DNA of 64,000 nucleotides, taken from assembly GCA_029570205.1 (NCBI GenBank), contig JAKQSI010000034.1, positions 54,716 to 118,715 of the forward strand, read 5' to 3'. Shown here piece by piece: positions 7,381 to 16,108 of the stretch (position 1 is the stretch's first letter; each line of letters starts with the position of its first letter). The stretch is from Candidatus Omnitrophota bacterium. GTDB taxonomy: Bacteria; Hinthialibacterota; Hinthialibacteria; Hinthialibacterales; JAKPRU01. The notes below the pieces were generated by a model that searched no databases, was not told the DNA's origin, and was given only the letters and a program-made list of their open reading frames with translations. Both the position numbers and the translations under genes were made by a program.

Positions 7381-9762
7381 AATCCGCAAATCGTTTTCCG
7401 ACAGGAATGCCAGAAACCGGTCGTTGAAAGCGGCGATTTCCTCTCCGGTCAGTGTCCCATCAGGTTTGTATAGCGAGAATCGGAATGTGTAACTTCGCAC
7501 ATCCGCCATTTCGCCGGTTCCTTCATAGGCGCATACGTAATCTCGACGAAGAATCATCGGATGGGAGAATCGGTTTAAAATATCCTCTAATTCTCCGAAC
7601 GGCCGCTCTTTCGGGAGAAGAATCGAGTAATCTTTTTCGCTGATCGGAAACCGTGGCGGTTCCTGGAACACGGTTTCCACTTTCGGCAGATCGAGAATTG
7701 CCTGCAAGTCGATTTCAAAACAGGCCAATACCATCCCGCGCGGAAAACATGATAATACATCCGCGCTGGGAATACCGACAGAGCCGATGATTCTGTCGCC
7801 GACCTGAATCGACAAGCTGGTCGGCTCATCGAACCAGGGAATCGACTCATCGGATTGGAAGGCTTTCCAGCGGGGTGGCTCAACGCGCGCCGTTTCCAGG
7901 ATAGCCTCCACAATCCCCTTGGCACGGTTAAAGCAGGCTTGGGCGGGGCGCACGGATTTCCGGGCACACAATACACCGGCGAGCATCGGGGTCTCGATGC
8001 GGGAATCTCCTTGCGCAATGTACTTTTTCCCGATTTCAAAAATGTCGACATGATCCGTATGCCGCAGGTTCTGCCGCACCGCGCGCAGCAGGTTCGGCAG
8101 AAGGTGTGTCCGCATACAGGTGTTATTATCGGTACATGGATTCTTGAGGGTCAGGCCGTGGGTGGGTGTGTAGCCCAGTTCCGCAAGCCAATCGTTATCG
8201 AACCATCCATACGTGTAGATTTCCGACATTCCGAAGGTCTGGCTCAGCATAATGCAGAGACGGCGTTCCATTCGCCGCTTTTCGTTGAATGTCCCCTTCT
8301 CCATTTGGATCATGGGCATAGCCGGCTCGATGTTATCGAATCCGAAAATCCGCGCGACCTCTTCGACAATATCCGCCGGAATGGAGATGTCCCGCTCGCT
8401 GCGGTAAAGAGGCACGGTTACCAGAACATCCTCGCCCGATTTTTCCACACCAAATCCCAGGGACCGCAGAATCTCTTCTGCGCGTCCGGGCGGCAGCGGG
8501 CGACCGATCAGACGGTCCACACTGCCGGACTTGAGACGAATTGTGCGGTCTTTGCTGTCCAGTTCCGGAGCCGAGTCGAACAGACAGGAGACCACTTCGG
8601 CTTTCGGGAAAGCGGTCCGGAGAAGAGCCAGGAATCGCTGAACCCCCACTTGTGTGTTGTGATGAGGCTGTCCGCGTCCGAATCGCTGGGCGGCATCGGT
8701 GCGAAGCCCCAGGCGCAGCGAGGTTCTCCGGATCGTGCTTGGATCGAAATTCGCGCTCTCCAGAAAGACGCGGCGGGTTTGTGCAGTGATTTCTGTTTCC
8801 GCGCCACCCATCACCCCGGCAATCGCGATCGGTTTCGTTCCGTCCAGGATCATCAGATCTCCGGGGATCATAGGGCGGGCAACGTTGTCCAGGGTAATGA
8901 ATGCCCCCGCTTCTTTCATCGTGTCGATCCGCACGTTTTTGACGGTGTCCCAATCGAACGCATGAAGCGGTTGGGCCAGTTCGGCCATGACAAAGTTTGT
9001 CAGATCGACCGCCAGATTGATCGGTCGCATCCCAATCTGCAGAAGAACAATCTGAATGGATAATGGAGCCGGAACGGGAGGCAGATTCTCAATCCCGATA
9101 GCGCAATAGCGCGGGCAACGCTGTGTGTCGAGCACTTTTACATCCAAGGCAGGCAAGCCGCTGAAGCGAGCGGTATCGACCAGATCCAGCGGTTTCAGGG
9201 GGACACTGTAAATAGCGGCTAACTCCCGCGCCAGGCCATAATGCCCCCAGAGATCGGGCCGGTGGGTTAATGACTTGTTGTCTACCTCGATCAGCCAGTC
9301 CAGCGGTGCGCAGTATTTTTCCAAAGGATCGCCGGGCCGGGCATCCTCGCCCAAATCGAAGATGAAATCGTCGTATCCGCCAAGACCGATCTCAGCCGGA
9401 GAAACCAGCATTCCCTCGCTTTTCTCACCGGCCATTATGGTTGTTTGGAGAACGGTTCCATTGGCGGTTTTTGCGCCGGGGAGGGCAAACAGGGACAGCA
9501 TTCCCTCGCGGATATTGGGAGCGCCGCAAACGGTTTGAAAGATTTTCGCTCCCGTATCCACCTCAACGATTCTCAAGTGATCCGAGTCCGGCATGGGACC
9601 GGATCGCAGGATGCGGGCCACCACCACGTTCTCCACGCATCGCCGGACCTGCTCGACACCTTCCACCTCACAGGTGGCCATGGTCAACCGCAGGGCGATT
9701 TCCCGGGGCGACTGCTCCGGGATGGAGACATATTCTCGAAGCCAATTCAACGAATAATACAC
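7369..9762 (-). CDS. pheT: Phenylalanine-tRNA ligase beta subunit
   Basis: 797 residues, the normal length for bacterial PheT. In order: N-terminal start MYYSLNWLREYV, an EMAP/OB-type tRNA-binding domain (about 40-150), the B3/B4 editing domain (about 205-375; GVMGGAETEIT), the B5 domain (about 405-475), the catalytic-like core, and a C-terminal FDX-ACB anticodon-binding domain (about 700-797; PRFPISEKDYSILL). With PheS it forms the cytosolic alpha2beta2 enzyme that charges tRNA-Phe and hydrolyses mischarged Tyr-tRNA-Phe. It lies 28 bases downstream of pheS in the usual order and is certainly co-transcribed. Intact and ordinary. Confidence 0.97.
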   Translation of the reverse strand: MYYSLNWLREYVSIPEQSPREIALRLTMATCEVEGVEQVRRCVENVVVARILRSGPMPDSDHLRIVEVDTGAKIFQTVCGAPNIREGMLSLFALPGAKTANGTVLQTTIMAGEKSEGMLVSPAEIGLGGYDDFIFDLGEDARPGDPLEKYCAPLDWLIEVDNKSLTHRPDLWGHYGLARELAAIYSVPLKPLDLVDTARFSGLPALDVKVLDTQRCPRYCAIGIENLPPVPAPLSIQIVLLQIGMRPINLAVDLTNFVMAELAQPLHAFDWDTVKNVRIDTMKEAGAFITLDNVARPMIPGDLMILDGTKPIAIAGVMGGAETEITAQTRRVFLESANFDPSTIRRTSLRLGLRTDAAQRFGRGQPHHNTQVGVQRFLALLRTAFPKAEVVSCLFDSAPELDSKDRTIRLKSGSVDRLIGRPLPPGRAEEILRSLGFGVEKSGEDVLVTVPLYRSERDISIPADIVEEVARIFGFDNIEPAMPMIQMEKGTFNEKRRMERRLCIMLSQTFGMSEIYTYGWFDNDWLAELGYTPTHGLTLKNPCTDNNTCMRTHLLPNLLRAVRQNLRHTDHVDIFEIGKKYIAQGDSRIETPMLAGVLCARKSVRPAQACFNRAKGIVEAILETARVEPPRWKAFQSDESIPWFDEPTSLSIQVGDRIIGSVGIPSADVLSCFPRGMVLACFEIDLQAILDLPKVETVFQEPPRFPISEKDYSILLPKERPFGELEDILNRFSHPMILRRDYVCAYEGTGEMADVRSYTFRFSLYKPDGTLTGEEIAAFNDRFLAFLSENDLRIREA

Positions 9763-9790
9763 GGGTTCCTGTTCCTCCTGATTCCTTCTT

Positions 9791-10819
9791 TCACAGGCTC
9801 GGTGGGAATTGTTTCATCACACGCAAGTCGCCGGAGTTCAACACACGAATATCGGAAATGCCGTACCGCATCATTACCAGGCGGGTGAGTCCGAGACCGA
9901 ACGCGAAACCGGTCCACTCATCGGGGTCGATTCCGCCGAACCGAAGCACGTTTGGGTGTATCATTCCACAGGGTAACAGTTCCACCCAGCCGGAATGCTT
10001 GCAGGTCGAGCAACCGGGGCCGCCGCAGATCAGGCACTGAACATCTAATTCGAATCCCGGCTCGACGAACGGAAAATAGCCGGGCCGAAGCCGAACGGTG
10101 ATATCCCGCCCGAATACACGCGACAGGAGGCCTTTCATTACGCCGATCAAATTCGCTACGGTCACGTTTCGATCTACCATCAACCCTTCCAATTGATGGA
10201 ATGTATTCTCATGGCTTGCGTCGATCGTTTCGTATCGGAAACACCTTCCGGGGAAAATAAAACGGAACGGGGGCTTGACCTGCTCCATCATGCGAACCTG
10301 GCAGGCGGAGGTGTGGGTGCGAAGGATCATGCCGTTATGGAGCCAGAAAGTGTCCTGCATTTCGCGCGCGGGGTGATCCTCCGGGATGTTCAGGGCAACG
10401 AAGTTGTAATAATCCGTCTCGATCTCAAATCCCTCTGCGACCCGGAATCCGAGAGATTCAAAGATATCTTCGATGAACGACTGAACGATGGTCAGCGGGT
10501 GGAGCGATCCCCGCGCGGGTCGGTCCCCGGGAAGCGTGATATCTACCTCGCGGATTTGGGACCGGCGCTCGGTTCGCTCCAGATCCGCCGCGCGTTTCTC
10601 GATAGCCTCTTCCATCGCGACTTTGGTGTCATTGAACGAAACGCCGAACTCTTTGCGCTCTTCCGGGGAAGCGGTTTGAAAGGAGAATCTTTTGCGGCTT
10701 TCCGCCAGGAGACCTTTCCGACTCAGGAAACGAGTCCGTACCGCCTCCAGGTCCTGAAGGTTTCGAACTTGTGCCAGAGAAGTATGAAACTCAGTCAGCA
10801 AACGGTCGAATCGATCCAT
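9791..10819 (-). CDS. pheS: Phenylalanine-tRNA ligase alpha subunit
   Basis: 342 residues. An N-terminal coiled coil (about 1-90) that contacts tRNA is followed by the class II catalytic core: HPLTIVQSFIEDIF, the motif 2 region (FRYETIDASHENTFHQLEG) and motif 3 (GFAFGLGLTRLVMMRYG). A C-x2-C-x4-C-x2-C cluster near residue 260 (CLICGGPGCSTC) is seen in many PheS proteins. It activates phenylalanine with ATP and transfers it to tRNA-Phe as the catalytic subunit. First gene of pheST. I looked for a T-box or an attenuator in the 167 bases shared with the divergent kinase gene and saw none, unlike thrS in this same window. Confidence 0.97.
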   Translation of the reverse strand: MDRFDRLLTEFHTSLAQVRNLQDLEAVRTRFLSRKGLLAESRKRFSFQTASPEERKEFGVSFNDTKVAMEEAIEKRAADLERTERRSQIREVDITLPGDRPARGSLHPLTIVQSFIEDIFESLGFRVAEGFEIETDYYNFVALNIPEDHPAREMQDTFWLHNGMILRTHTSACQVRMMEQVKPPFRFIFPGRCFRYETIDASHENTFHQLEGLMVDRNVTVANLIGVMKGLLSRVFGRDITVRLRPGYFPFVEPGFELDVQCLICGGPGCSTCKHSGWVELLPCGMIHPNVLRFGGIDPDEWTGFAFGLGLTRLVMMRYGISDIRVLNSGDLRVMKQFPPSL

Positions 10820-10986
10820 AACGCTGTCCTTCCCGATATACCGTGGGTACTCTTGGAGAGAAAAGATTATCTTGCGGGGAAAAGGCCGATTTCCTCAAGG
10901 GACCCGTACCTTTCCGCATAATGGGACTTTGCCATCCCGGCCAAATGACGGAAGATACACACAGGATGAATTGAAAGGAAGTTAAG

Positions 10987-11397
10987 ATGAATCAGCAGGG
11001 GGTCTTTCCCGCTGTCACCGAAATCCTGCCGGACATCGCGGAATTGGTAACCGCTGCTGCCCGATCCTGCGGGATGATCGATGCCCACGTGGCGCAATTG
11101 GAGCTGGCGGTGGATGAGGCCTGTACAAATATCATCCAGTACGCGTATGCGGGCCGCGATGGGGGGAAAATAGAAATCCTGTGCGAAGACGATCGGGAAG
11201 ATTTTCTTGTTGCCATCCGGGATAATGGGGTTCCATTTGACCAGACACAACCAACCGAGCCGGACCTGGATTCGCCCATCGAGGAGCGTCAGATCGGCGG
11301 TCTCGGACGGTTTTTTATGCGAAAATGTGTCGATGATCTGACCTATCTGCGGGAAAACGACCACAATGTGCTGATCTTACGCAAGAGAATCCGGTGA
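10987..11397 (+). CDS. RsbW-like anti-sigma factor / serine kinase (HATPase)
   Basis: 136 residues of a GHKL-type ATPase domain: ELAVDEACTNIIQYAY is the N-box, IRDNGVPFDQ the G1 box (D-x-G), and GGLGRFFMRKCVDDLTY the G2/lid region. Stand-alone proteins of this kind (RsbW/SpoIIAB type) bind a sigma factor or phosphorylate a STAS anti-anti-sigma partner on Ser in partner-switching circuits. No sigma factor or STAS gene is adjacent; a single-domain STAS protein lies at 39.4 kb and could be a partner, but that is inference. It has a clear ribosome site (GGAAG) and is transcribed divergently from pheS, ending at a shared hairpin. Confidence 0.85.
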   Translation: MNQQGVFPAVTEILPDIAELVTAAARSCGMIDAHVAQLELAVDEACTNIIQYAYAGRDGGKIEILCEDDREDFLVAIRDNGVPFDQTQPTEPDLDSPIEERQIGGLGRFFMRKCVDDLTYLRENDHNVLILRKRIR

Positions 11398-11419
11398 CTG
11401 CGATTGATCTTCCATTAAA

Positions 11420-11451
11420 GAAACCGGGTAGCCTTCAAGCCACCCGGTTTC
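11420..11451. terminator. Hairpin between convergent genes
   Basis: GAAACCGGGT and ACCCGGTTTC form ten perfect pairs, extended inside by a GC step after one mismatch, with a loop of about six bases. It sits exactly between the ends of the RsbW-like gene (plus) and the beta-propeller gene (minus), so it probably ends both transcripts. The U-tract is weak on both strands. Confidence 0.65.
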
Positions 11452-11491
11452 TCGTTGGGTAAGTATCGAATTCATCTTTAGAGATTTCATG

Positions 11492-12943
11492 TCAATCCGG
11501 CAGGCCATCTCGGTTTGAGTCCGGGAAATCCATCACAAAGATCTGTTTCCAGGGGTTTCCGTTCTTGTCGGGCATTGTCCGGCCGAACGCAATCAGGTTG
11601 CCTTTGCGAGACCAGACAAAATCGAACGCCTCCGGCTCTCCCGCCTCGGTCAGCGGAATCGCTTTTCCGAAACCATCGCCGGGAACCGCATTGACTACAA
11701 TCAGTTGGCCCTTCTTATTCACGGTCAGGAAGCTGTTTCCCGACGGATGCCATCGAGCAGAAAGCGTCACTCCATCCGGCTCAAAGGTAGCCTGATGAGG
11801 CTCGCCGCCCAGGGGAGAGATCAGGAAAACCTGTGGGATACCGCTCTCATCGGCCATGATGAAAGAAAGTTGGGAGCCATCCGGGGAGGAGCGAACAACC
11901 CCTTGCGCACCCGGAATCTTCTTCTCTGTGCTGAAAGTCAGTCGGCGCTGCACGGTTCCGGCGGGCGGCTGAGGAAACGAATCTTCCGTTCCTTCAAGCG
12001 GCCCCCAGGCTCCCGGTTTCGTCAGGTCGGCGGGAATATCCACAATAAATACCTCTTCTACTTCCCGGCCGTTCTTGTCCTTTACCCTGCCGAGAAACGC
12101 GCGGGCTAACTGCCGTTTCCCATCGGCCCGCTGATACCCATGCGTGCCGACCCAGCTGTCGCCGGCGGCCTGGTTGATTTCATCGCTTCCGGGTTTCGGA
12201 TCGGGTGTCACGCGGACAACCAGCACGCTCCATCCTTCGCCGTCGTGGTTCTCACCTTTCGGGTCCCTGTCCGTTTTCACCGGCTTGCCAAGCTGGGTTA
12301 CACCGATGGTTCGGAGGTCTTTGCCGAGGGCGTGCATGATTTGATCGTTGTACGTATAGCCGACCCATTTCCCGGTCGCGTCCGGTTCATGCCGGTGGGT
12401 TCCACCGCGCAGCGCGCCCGGAGTAAACGGGGGAGTCACATCCCGCGCATCCATGATCCATGTTTTGCCGGAACCGTCTCCCGCCGCCACACGCCCGAAT
12501 CGTCGGTGCTTCTCGTATTTCAAGCCCAGGGAGGTCAGTTTACCACAGATAAACATCCCCTCATCGGCCACCGGCGAATAGCTGACTGCACCCATTCCCG
12601 GCCCGAAATCCTGCCTGGGATTTTCCGCCTCGTAGAGGACCGTGATTTTGCCGGTCTCAATGTCCACTTTCTCAATGGTCCGGCCGTTGGCGATGTTGCC
12701 GTCCGGGGGACGGGTGTCAAAGCAGAGAAAGCGGTCGTCCGGAGAAAAATTGTCGTTGTTGTCCAGGCAATGATTTTTGGAATCGAAAGTCAGCTGGCGG
12801 ACGGTTCCCCCTGTGGCACAAACCGTGGCAGCAACTCCGATTCCCAGGGATAGGGTCAAGCAGGCGACTCCGCTCATAATCAATAAAACACTCCTTGGTT
12901 TTGAGTTATGGTCTCGAATGTCGAGTATCGCAAATCTTTTCAC
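11492..12943 (-). CDS. Exported beta-propeller protein (DUF3748/PD40-like)
   Basis: About 483 residues. A hydrophobic segment (LIMSGVACLTLSLGIGVAAT) acts as signal peptide. The GTG at 12943 has GGAGG four bases ahead; a TTG/ATG at 12883/12877 preceded by AAGGAG would give a more compact signal peptide and is a serious alternative. The mature part holds WD40-like repeats of the TolB/PD40 style: QLTFDSKNHC, FSPDDRFLCFDTRP, SSPDGSQLSFIM, WHPSGNSFLTV, WSRKGNLIAFGR. The beginning (NGRTIEKVDIETGKI) resembles DUF3748 proteins such as E. coli YidR. Location is periplasmic or outer face; the ligand is unknown. Convergent with the RsbW-like gene. Confidence 0.75.
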   Translation of the reverse strand: MKRFAILDIRDHNSKPRSVLLIMSGVACLTLSLGIGVAATVCATGGTVRQLTFDSKNHCLDNNDNFSPDDRFLCFDTRPPDGNIANGRTIEKVDIETGKITVLYEAENPRQDFGPGMGAVSYSPVADEGMFICGKLTSLGLKYEKHRRFGRVAAGDGSGKTWIMDARDVTPPFTPGALRGGTHRHEPDATGKWVGYTYNDQIMHALGKDLRTIGVTQLGKPVKTDRDPKGENHDGEGWSVLVVRVTPDPKPGSDEINQAAGDSWVGTHGYQRADGKRQLARAFLGRVKDKNGREVEEVFIVDIPADLTKPGAWGPLEGTEDSFPQPPAGTVQRRLTFSTEKKIPGAQGVVRSSPDGSQLSFIMADESGIPQVFLISPLGGEPHQATFEPDGVTLSARWHPSGNSFLTVNKKGQLIVVNAVPGDGFGKAIPLTEAGEPEAFDFVWSRKGNLIAFGRTMPDKNGNPWKQIFVMDFPDSNRDGLPD

Positions 12944-13407
12944 AGAGCCTCCGAAAACCGGGAACCTGTGCAGCTCTTTTCCTCCTCTTCCTCCGGGAGC
13001 GCAAGCGTGAAGATAAGGGCGGTGTCAACCTGTCCGCTTCTTCCATCTGAAATGTGCGTTGACGCGGGGATTTCCGCAGCAGGCATGAGATATGAAACCA
13101 GAGTCTCATGGTTTTTTCCAGGCTAAGCAGCGGACGAACGGCATACCGGACCGTGTGGAACATGGCTCTTCCCGCCACAGGCAGCAACTGTCTTGTTCCG
13201 CAGAGCGGGAAGGGGGCTATGACTACACGGTCTGTGAGCGAGAGGAAAAAGGGGGATGCGGGATTCTGGATCAGAGGATATCATACGGCCCTTTGCGGGG
13301 TGGGATGGAATGCTATCTTTTGCGGAAACGATATCCCGGAAAGCGTTCTTTCAGGTGATTGTGCGAGGAGAGAGGTCGGTTGTGATTGCCGGACGACTCC
13401 GCCGAGT
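12944..13407. other. Divergent intergenic region
   Basis: 464 bases between a minus-strand exported protein and the plus-strand membrane operon. An open frame continues upstream of the membrane gene, but its translation (many Cys, Arg and Ser) does not look like protein. The only structure I support is the terminator-like hairpin at 13084-13117. Confidence 0.5.
13084..13117 (+). terminator. Leader terminator or attenuator hairpin
   Basis: CATGAGA and TCTCATG pair perfectly across 13 bases and are followed by GTTTTTT on the plus strand. No plus-strand gene ends nearby; the nearest downstream gene starts about 290 bases further on, so it would end a leader or small RNA. An alternative inner stem AAACCA/TGGTTT overlaps it. 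Confidence 0.4.
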
Positions 13408-14073
13408 ATGTTCCTGTGCGCGATGCAGGACAGTTTCAGGCCGCGAACTTTGCATCTTCTGCGTGTGACGTGGTTTCATTTTTACGATGACTTGGGCAGG
13501 AATCTCCTGGTGAATTTCCTTGCAGTGACGGCTTTTTTTGTGCCGTTGCCGATTCTGGGGATTCCGGTGTCTATCTGCGCGATTTGTGCGTATGCGAACA
13601 GCCTGGTTCGGTTCGAAGACCCCCCGGCGAGCCGGTTCATTACGGAATATCGGCGGTATTTCCGGCGGGGATTGGGATATGGCTGGTCTTACCTGGCGGT
13701 GTGTGTGCCGCTCGGATTCAGTTTCGGTTTTTATCTTCATCACAACAAAGAATGGGGGCTGTGGGGATACCTGCTTGCGGGGATCTGTTTCTGGTCGCTG
13801 GTGTTCTATCTTGCGATGGGATTTTATTTTTTCCCCCTGCTGGTCCATCAACGGGAGGGATTCCTCCTCATGATGAAACGGTCGGCGCTCGCGGTTTTGC
13901 TCGGACCGGGGTATGTTTGGATCGGAATGAGTGTCTGGTTATTGTGGGTGGCGATATGTTGTATTTTTCCACCGTTGTTGCTTATTGTTCCGGTCATCTG
14001 GGCGGCGATCACGGCGAATGCGGCGCTTTTGCTGCTGTTGAATGAATATCGCGATGAGGTTCCCGACGTATGA
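13408..14073 (+). CDS. Polytopic membrane protein (YesL/DUF624-like topology)
   Basis: From the ATG at 13408 the product has about 221 residues; a second in-frame ATG at 13423 is equally possible and neither has a clear ribosome site. Five to six membrane helices are visible (LLVNFLAVTAFFVPLPILGI, YLLAGICFWSLVFYLAMGFYF, VWIGMSVWLLWVAICCIF, LLLIVPVIWAAITANAALL) with an early LLRVTWFHFYDDLGRN segment. The layout resembles YesL/DUF624 membrane proteins, whose role is unknown. The last four bases overlap the start of the BatA-like gene (ATGA), so the two are co-translated. Function cannot be assigned. Confidence 0.7.
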   Translation: MFLCAMQDSFRPRTLHLLRVTWFHFYDDLGRNLLVNFLAVTAFFVPLPILGIPVSICAICAYANSLVRFEDPPASRFITEYRRYFRRGLGYGWSYLAVCVPLGFSFGFYLHHNKEWGLWGYLLAGICFWSLVFYLAMGFYFFPLLVHQREGFLLMMKRSALAVLLGPGYVWIGMSVWLLWVAICCIFPPLLLIVPVIWAAITANAALLLLLNEYRDEVPDV

Positions 14074-15959
14074 TTGTTTTTGCATCTCCGGCTTTCTTGT
14101 GGGGCCTTGCAGCATCCATTCTGCCGTGGATTCTCCGTCGGCGTCTGCCGAGAGAGATTCCGAGAGTCCCGTTTGCATTTATCTCTTTTTTGCGTGAGGT
14201 GGAGGCGCAGGAGTTTATCAGTCCGCGGTTGCAGGAATGGCTGCTGTTGCTGTTGCGGATACTGATCGTGGTCGGGCTGGTGATGGCGGCGGCGGACCCG
14301 GTGTGGGTTTCCAGCGGGTGGGGAGAAACGCGGGAACAACTGCGGGTGATGTTGGATACTCGTTCGGGAGAGGAAGCAGTTCTTTTGTTGGATCAATCGG
14401 CGAGTATGCGGTATACGGGGGGGGAGATTTCATCATGGCAGGCGGCGGTCGATCAGGCCCGGCGGGTTCTTCAGTCGGATTTCGGGCGCTCCTGGGCGTT
14501 AGGGTTCTGGAGCGACACAAATGGCGGCTCCATTTCTCTGCGGGATCGTCTGCATCGCGGTAATGTGTCGGACCTGGCGCGAATTCTGGATGAATCGAGT
14601 CCTGTCGAAGGACCGTCGCATTTTCGTGCTTTATTGGAGGAGATTTCGCGGGATCCGGGACTGTCGCCGGTGGTCTTGATTACGGACCATCAGGCTTCAG
14701 GGTGGAGAGACCTGCTTGATACGCCGCCGAGCGGGGAGTTCGGAGCGCCGCCGCTCTGGGTGATCACGGTAGGAGAACGTCCGACACAGGCTGTCTGGGT
14801 AGAGATCGCCTCCATGTCGAGCGTTCCCTGGGCGGCAGGATTTGATGAGGAAATCCAGGTAACGATACACCAGTGGGGCGATGTGAAATTCGGGAATCCG
14901 GTTCTCCGGCTGATTTTGGATGATGCGGAACCGGTTGAGCTTGCGGAGGTTCCGTGTCCGTTGGATGGCACACCGATGGAGGGGGTTGTGAAAGATGTTT
15001 CATTGCGGATGAATGTCCGGTTAGGCGGAGCGGTCGGCGAGAGGGATGTCATTCGGGTTGCGCTGGAGTTGGTGGGGGATCAGGGGGGTTCTCCGCTGAG
15101 TTGGATTACCGGTGAGATTCCGGTACTTTCCGGCAGAAAAGTGTATTTCATCGGGGATACCGCCGCGGTGGAGGCGGTGCGTGGATGCCTGGAAACGGAT
15201 GGGGTGGCGCGTGCATTTGATCCCGTCTCGGCACCGGGTGTGGATGGGATTCCGACGGATGGATTGCTGGTGACGGCGCTTTCGGCGGTGCAGGCGCAAA
15301 TCCCGCAATGCGCGGCGTGGGTTCGGCAGGGGGGCAACTGTCTGTTATTGCTGGATGCGAATCCGGAGCAGGTCGGCGCAGATTTGCTTCTTAAATGGCA
15401 GTCTCTCGATGGGAATGCCGTTCAACAGGATGCCGCGTTCGAGACGGGCGGCCGGTTGGGGGAGATTCTATCCGATTGGCCGGAGGGCGCCTGGCGGGAA
15501 TGGCAATCCCCGGTGGGGGGGTATTCTCCATCGGCGAATGCGATTGCATTTTTTGGCGCGCGGGAGGGACCCCGGACGGATCGGCTCGGCACAATAGACC
15601 AGGGGCTGGGAAAAATAATTTACATAAATATCGGGCAGGGAACCGGGGCAAGAGTTTTGCGCAGCCCGATCTTTCCTTCGGTTGTGCTGGAGTCCATGAA
15701 ATTTCTGGCGAAGCGGCAGGACTCCGAATCATGGTTGCGCGCCGGGCCAAATCCGGAAGGAGACCTTCGCCCACTCACTGATGAGGAACGACAGAAACTG
15801 GAGCAGACGGGGTTTGTTCGATTTTTCTCGGCGGAGGAGCTGGAACAGCCGGGGTCCGTTTTGGCCGCCCCGGTACCGCTTCGTTCGCAGGTTCTGGGGA
15901 TTGTTATTTTGCTGGGGCTGATCGAGCTCTGGCTGGCGAATCGTGGTGTTTCTTCGTGA
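14070..15959 (+). CDS. BatA/VWA-type membrane protein
   Basis: 629 residues. The N-terminus (IVFASPAFLWGLAASILPWILRR, then LQEWLLLLLRILIVVGLVMAAADPVW) is the double-helix BatA N-terminal domain of aerotolerance-type proteins. A von Willebrand A-like domain follows (about 105-220), with VLLLDQSASM, a near-MIDAS motif in which the usual DxSxS reads DQSAS, and VVLITDHQASGW. The C-terminal part resembles the glutamine-amidotransferase-like fold seen in these proteins and ends in a final membrane helix (VLGIVILLGLIELWLA). Such proteins are often encoded with MoxR ATPases and DUF58 proteins, which may lie outside the window or be absent. Coupled by a four-base overlap to the preceding membrane gene. 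Confidence 0.82.
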   Translation: MIVFASPAFLWGLAASILPWILRRRLPREIPRVPFAFISFLREVEAQEFISPRLQEWLLLLLRILIVVGLVMAAADPVWVSSGWGETREQLRVMLDTRSGEEAVLLLDQSASMRYTGGEISSWQAAVDQARRVLQSDFGRSWALGFWSDTNGGSISLRDRLHRGNVSDLARILDESSPVEGPSHFRALLEEISRDPGLSPVVLITDHQASGWRDLLDTPPSGEFGAPPLWVITVGERPTQAVWVEIASMSSVPWAAGFDEEIQVTIHQWGDVKFGNPVLRLILDDAEPVELAEVPCPLDGTPMEGVVKDVSLRMNVRLGGAVGERDVIRVALELVGDQGGSPLSWITGEIPVLSGRKVYFIGDTAAVEAVRGCLETDGVARAFDPVSAPGVDGIPTDGLLVTALSAVQAQIPQCAAWVRQGGNCLLLLDANPEQVGADLLLKWQSLDGNAVQQDAAFETGGRLGEILSDWPEGAWREWQSPVGGYSPSANAIAFFGAREGPRTDRLGTIDQGLGKIIYINIGQGTGARVLRSPIFPSVVLESMKFLAKRQDSESWLRAGPNPEGDLRPLTDEERQKLEQTGFVRFFSAEELEQPGSVLAAPVPLRSQVLGIVILLGLIELWLANRGVSS

Positions 15960-16108
15960 AGATCCTCTTGCGCCGGAAGTCGGGTGATGATAGAAATGAG
16001 GAGGATTCAGGTGAGGGCAGGAATCGCCCCACTTCGTATCTCCCCCGCTCTTTGGGGAGAAGTTCTTTGGGCACATTTGAGATTACCAGGACAGTTTTTA
16101 CGGGTCGG

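Noticed and set aside
10820-10986. T-box or attenuator ahead of pheS
   Set aside because: No AGTA, no GGTGG-ACC box and no terminator found in the 167 bases.
13108-13407. Upstream extension of the membrane protein frame
   Set aside because: About 100 residues rich in Cys/Arg/Ser without hydrophobic pattern or ribosome site; more likely leader DNA.
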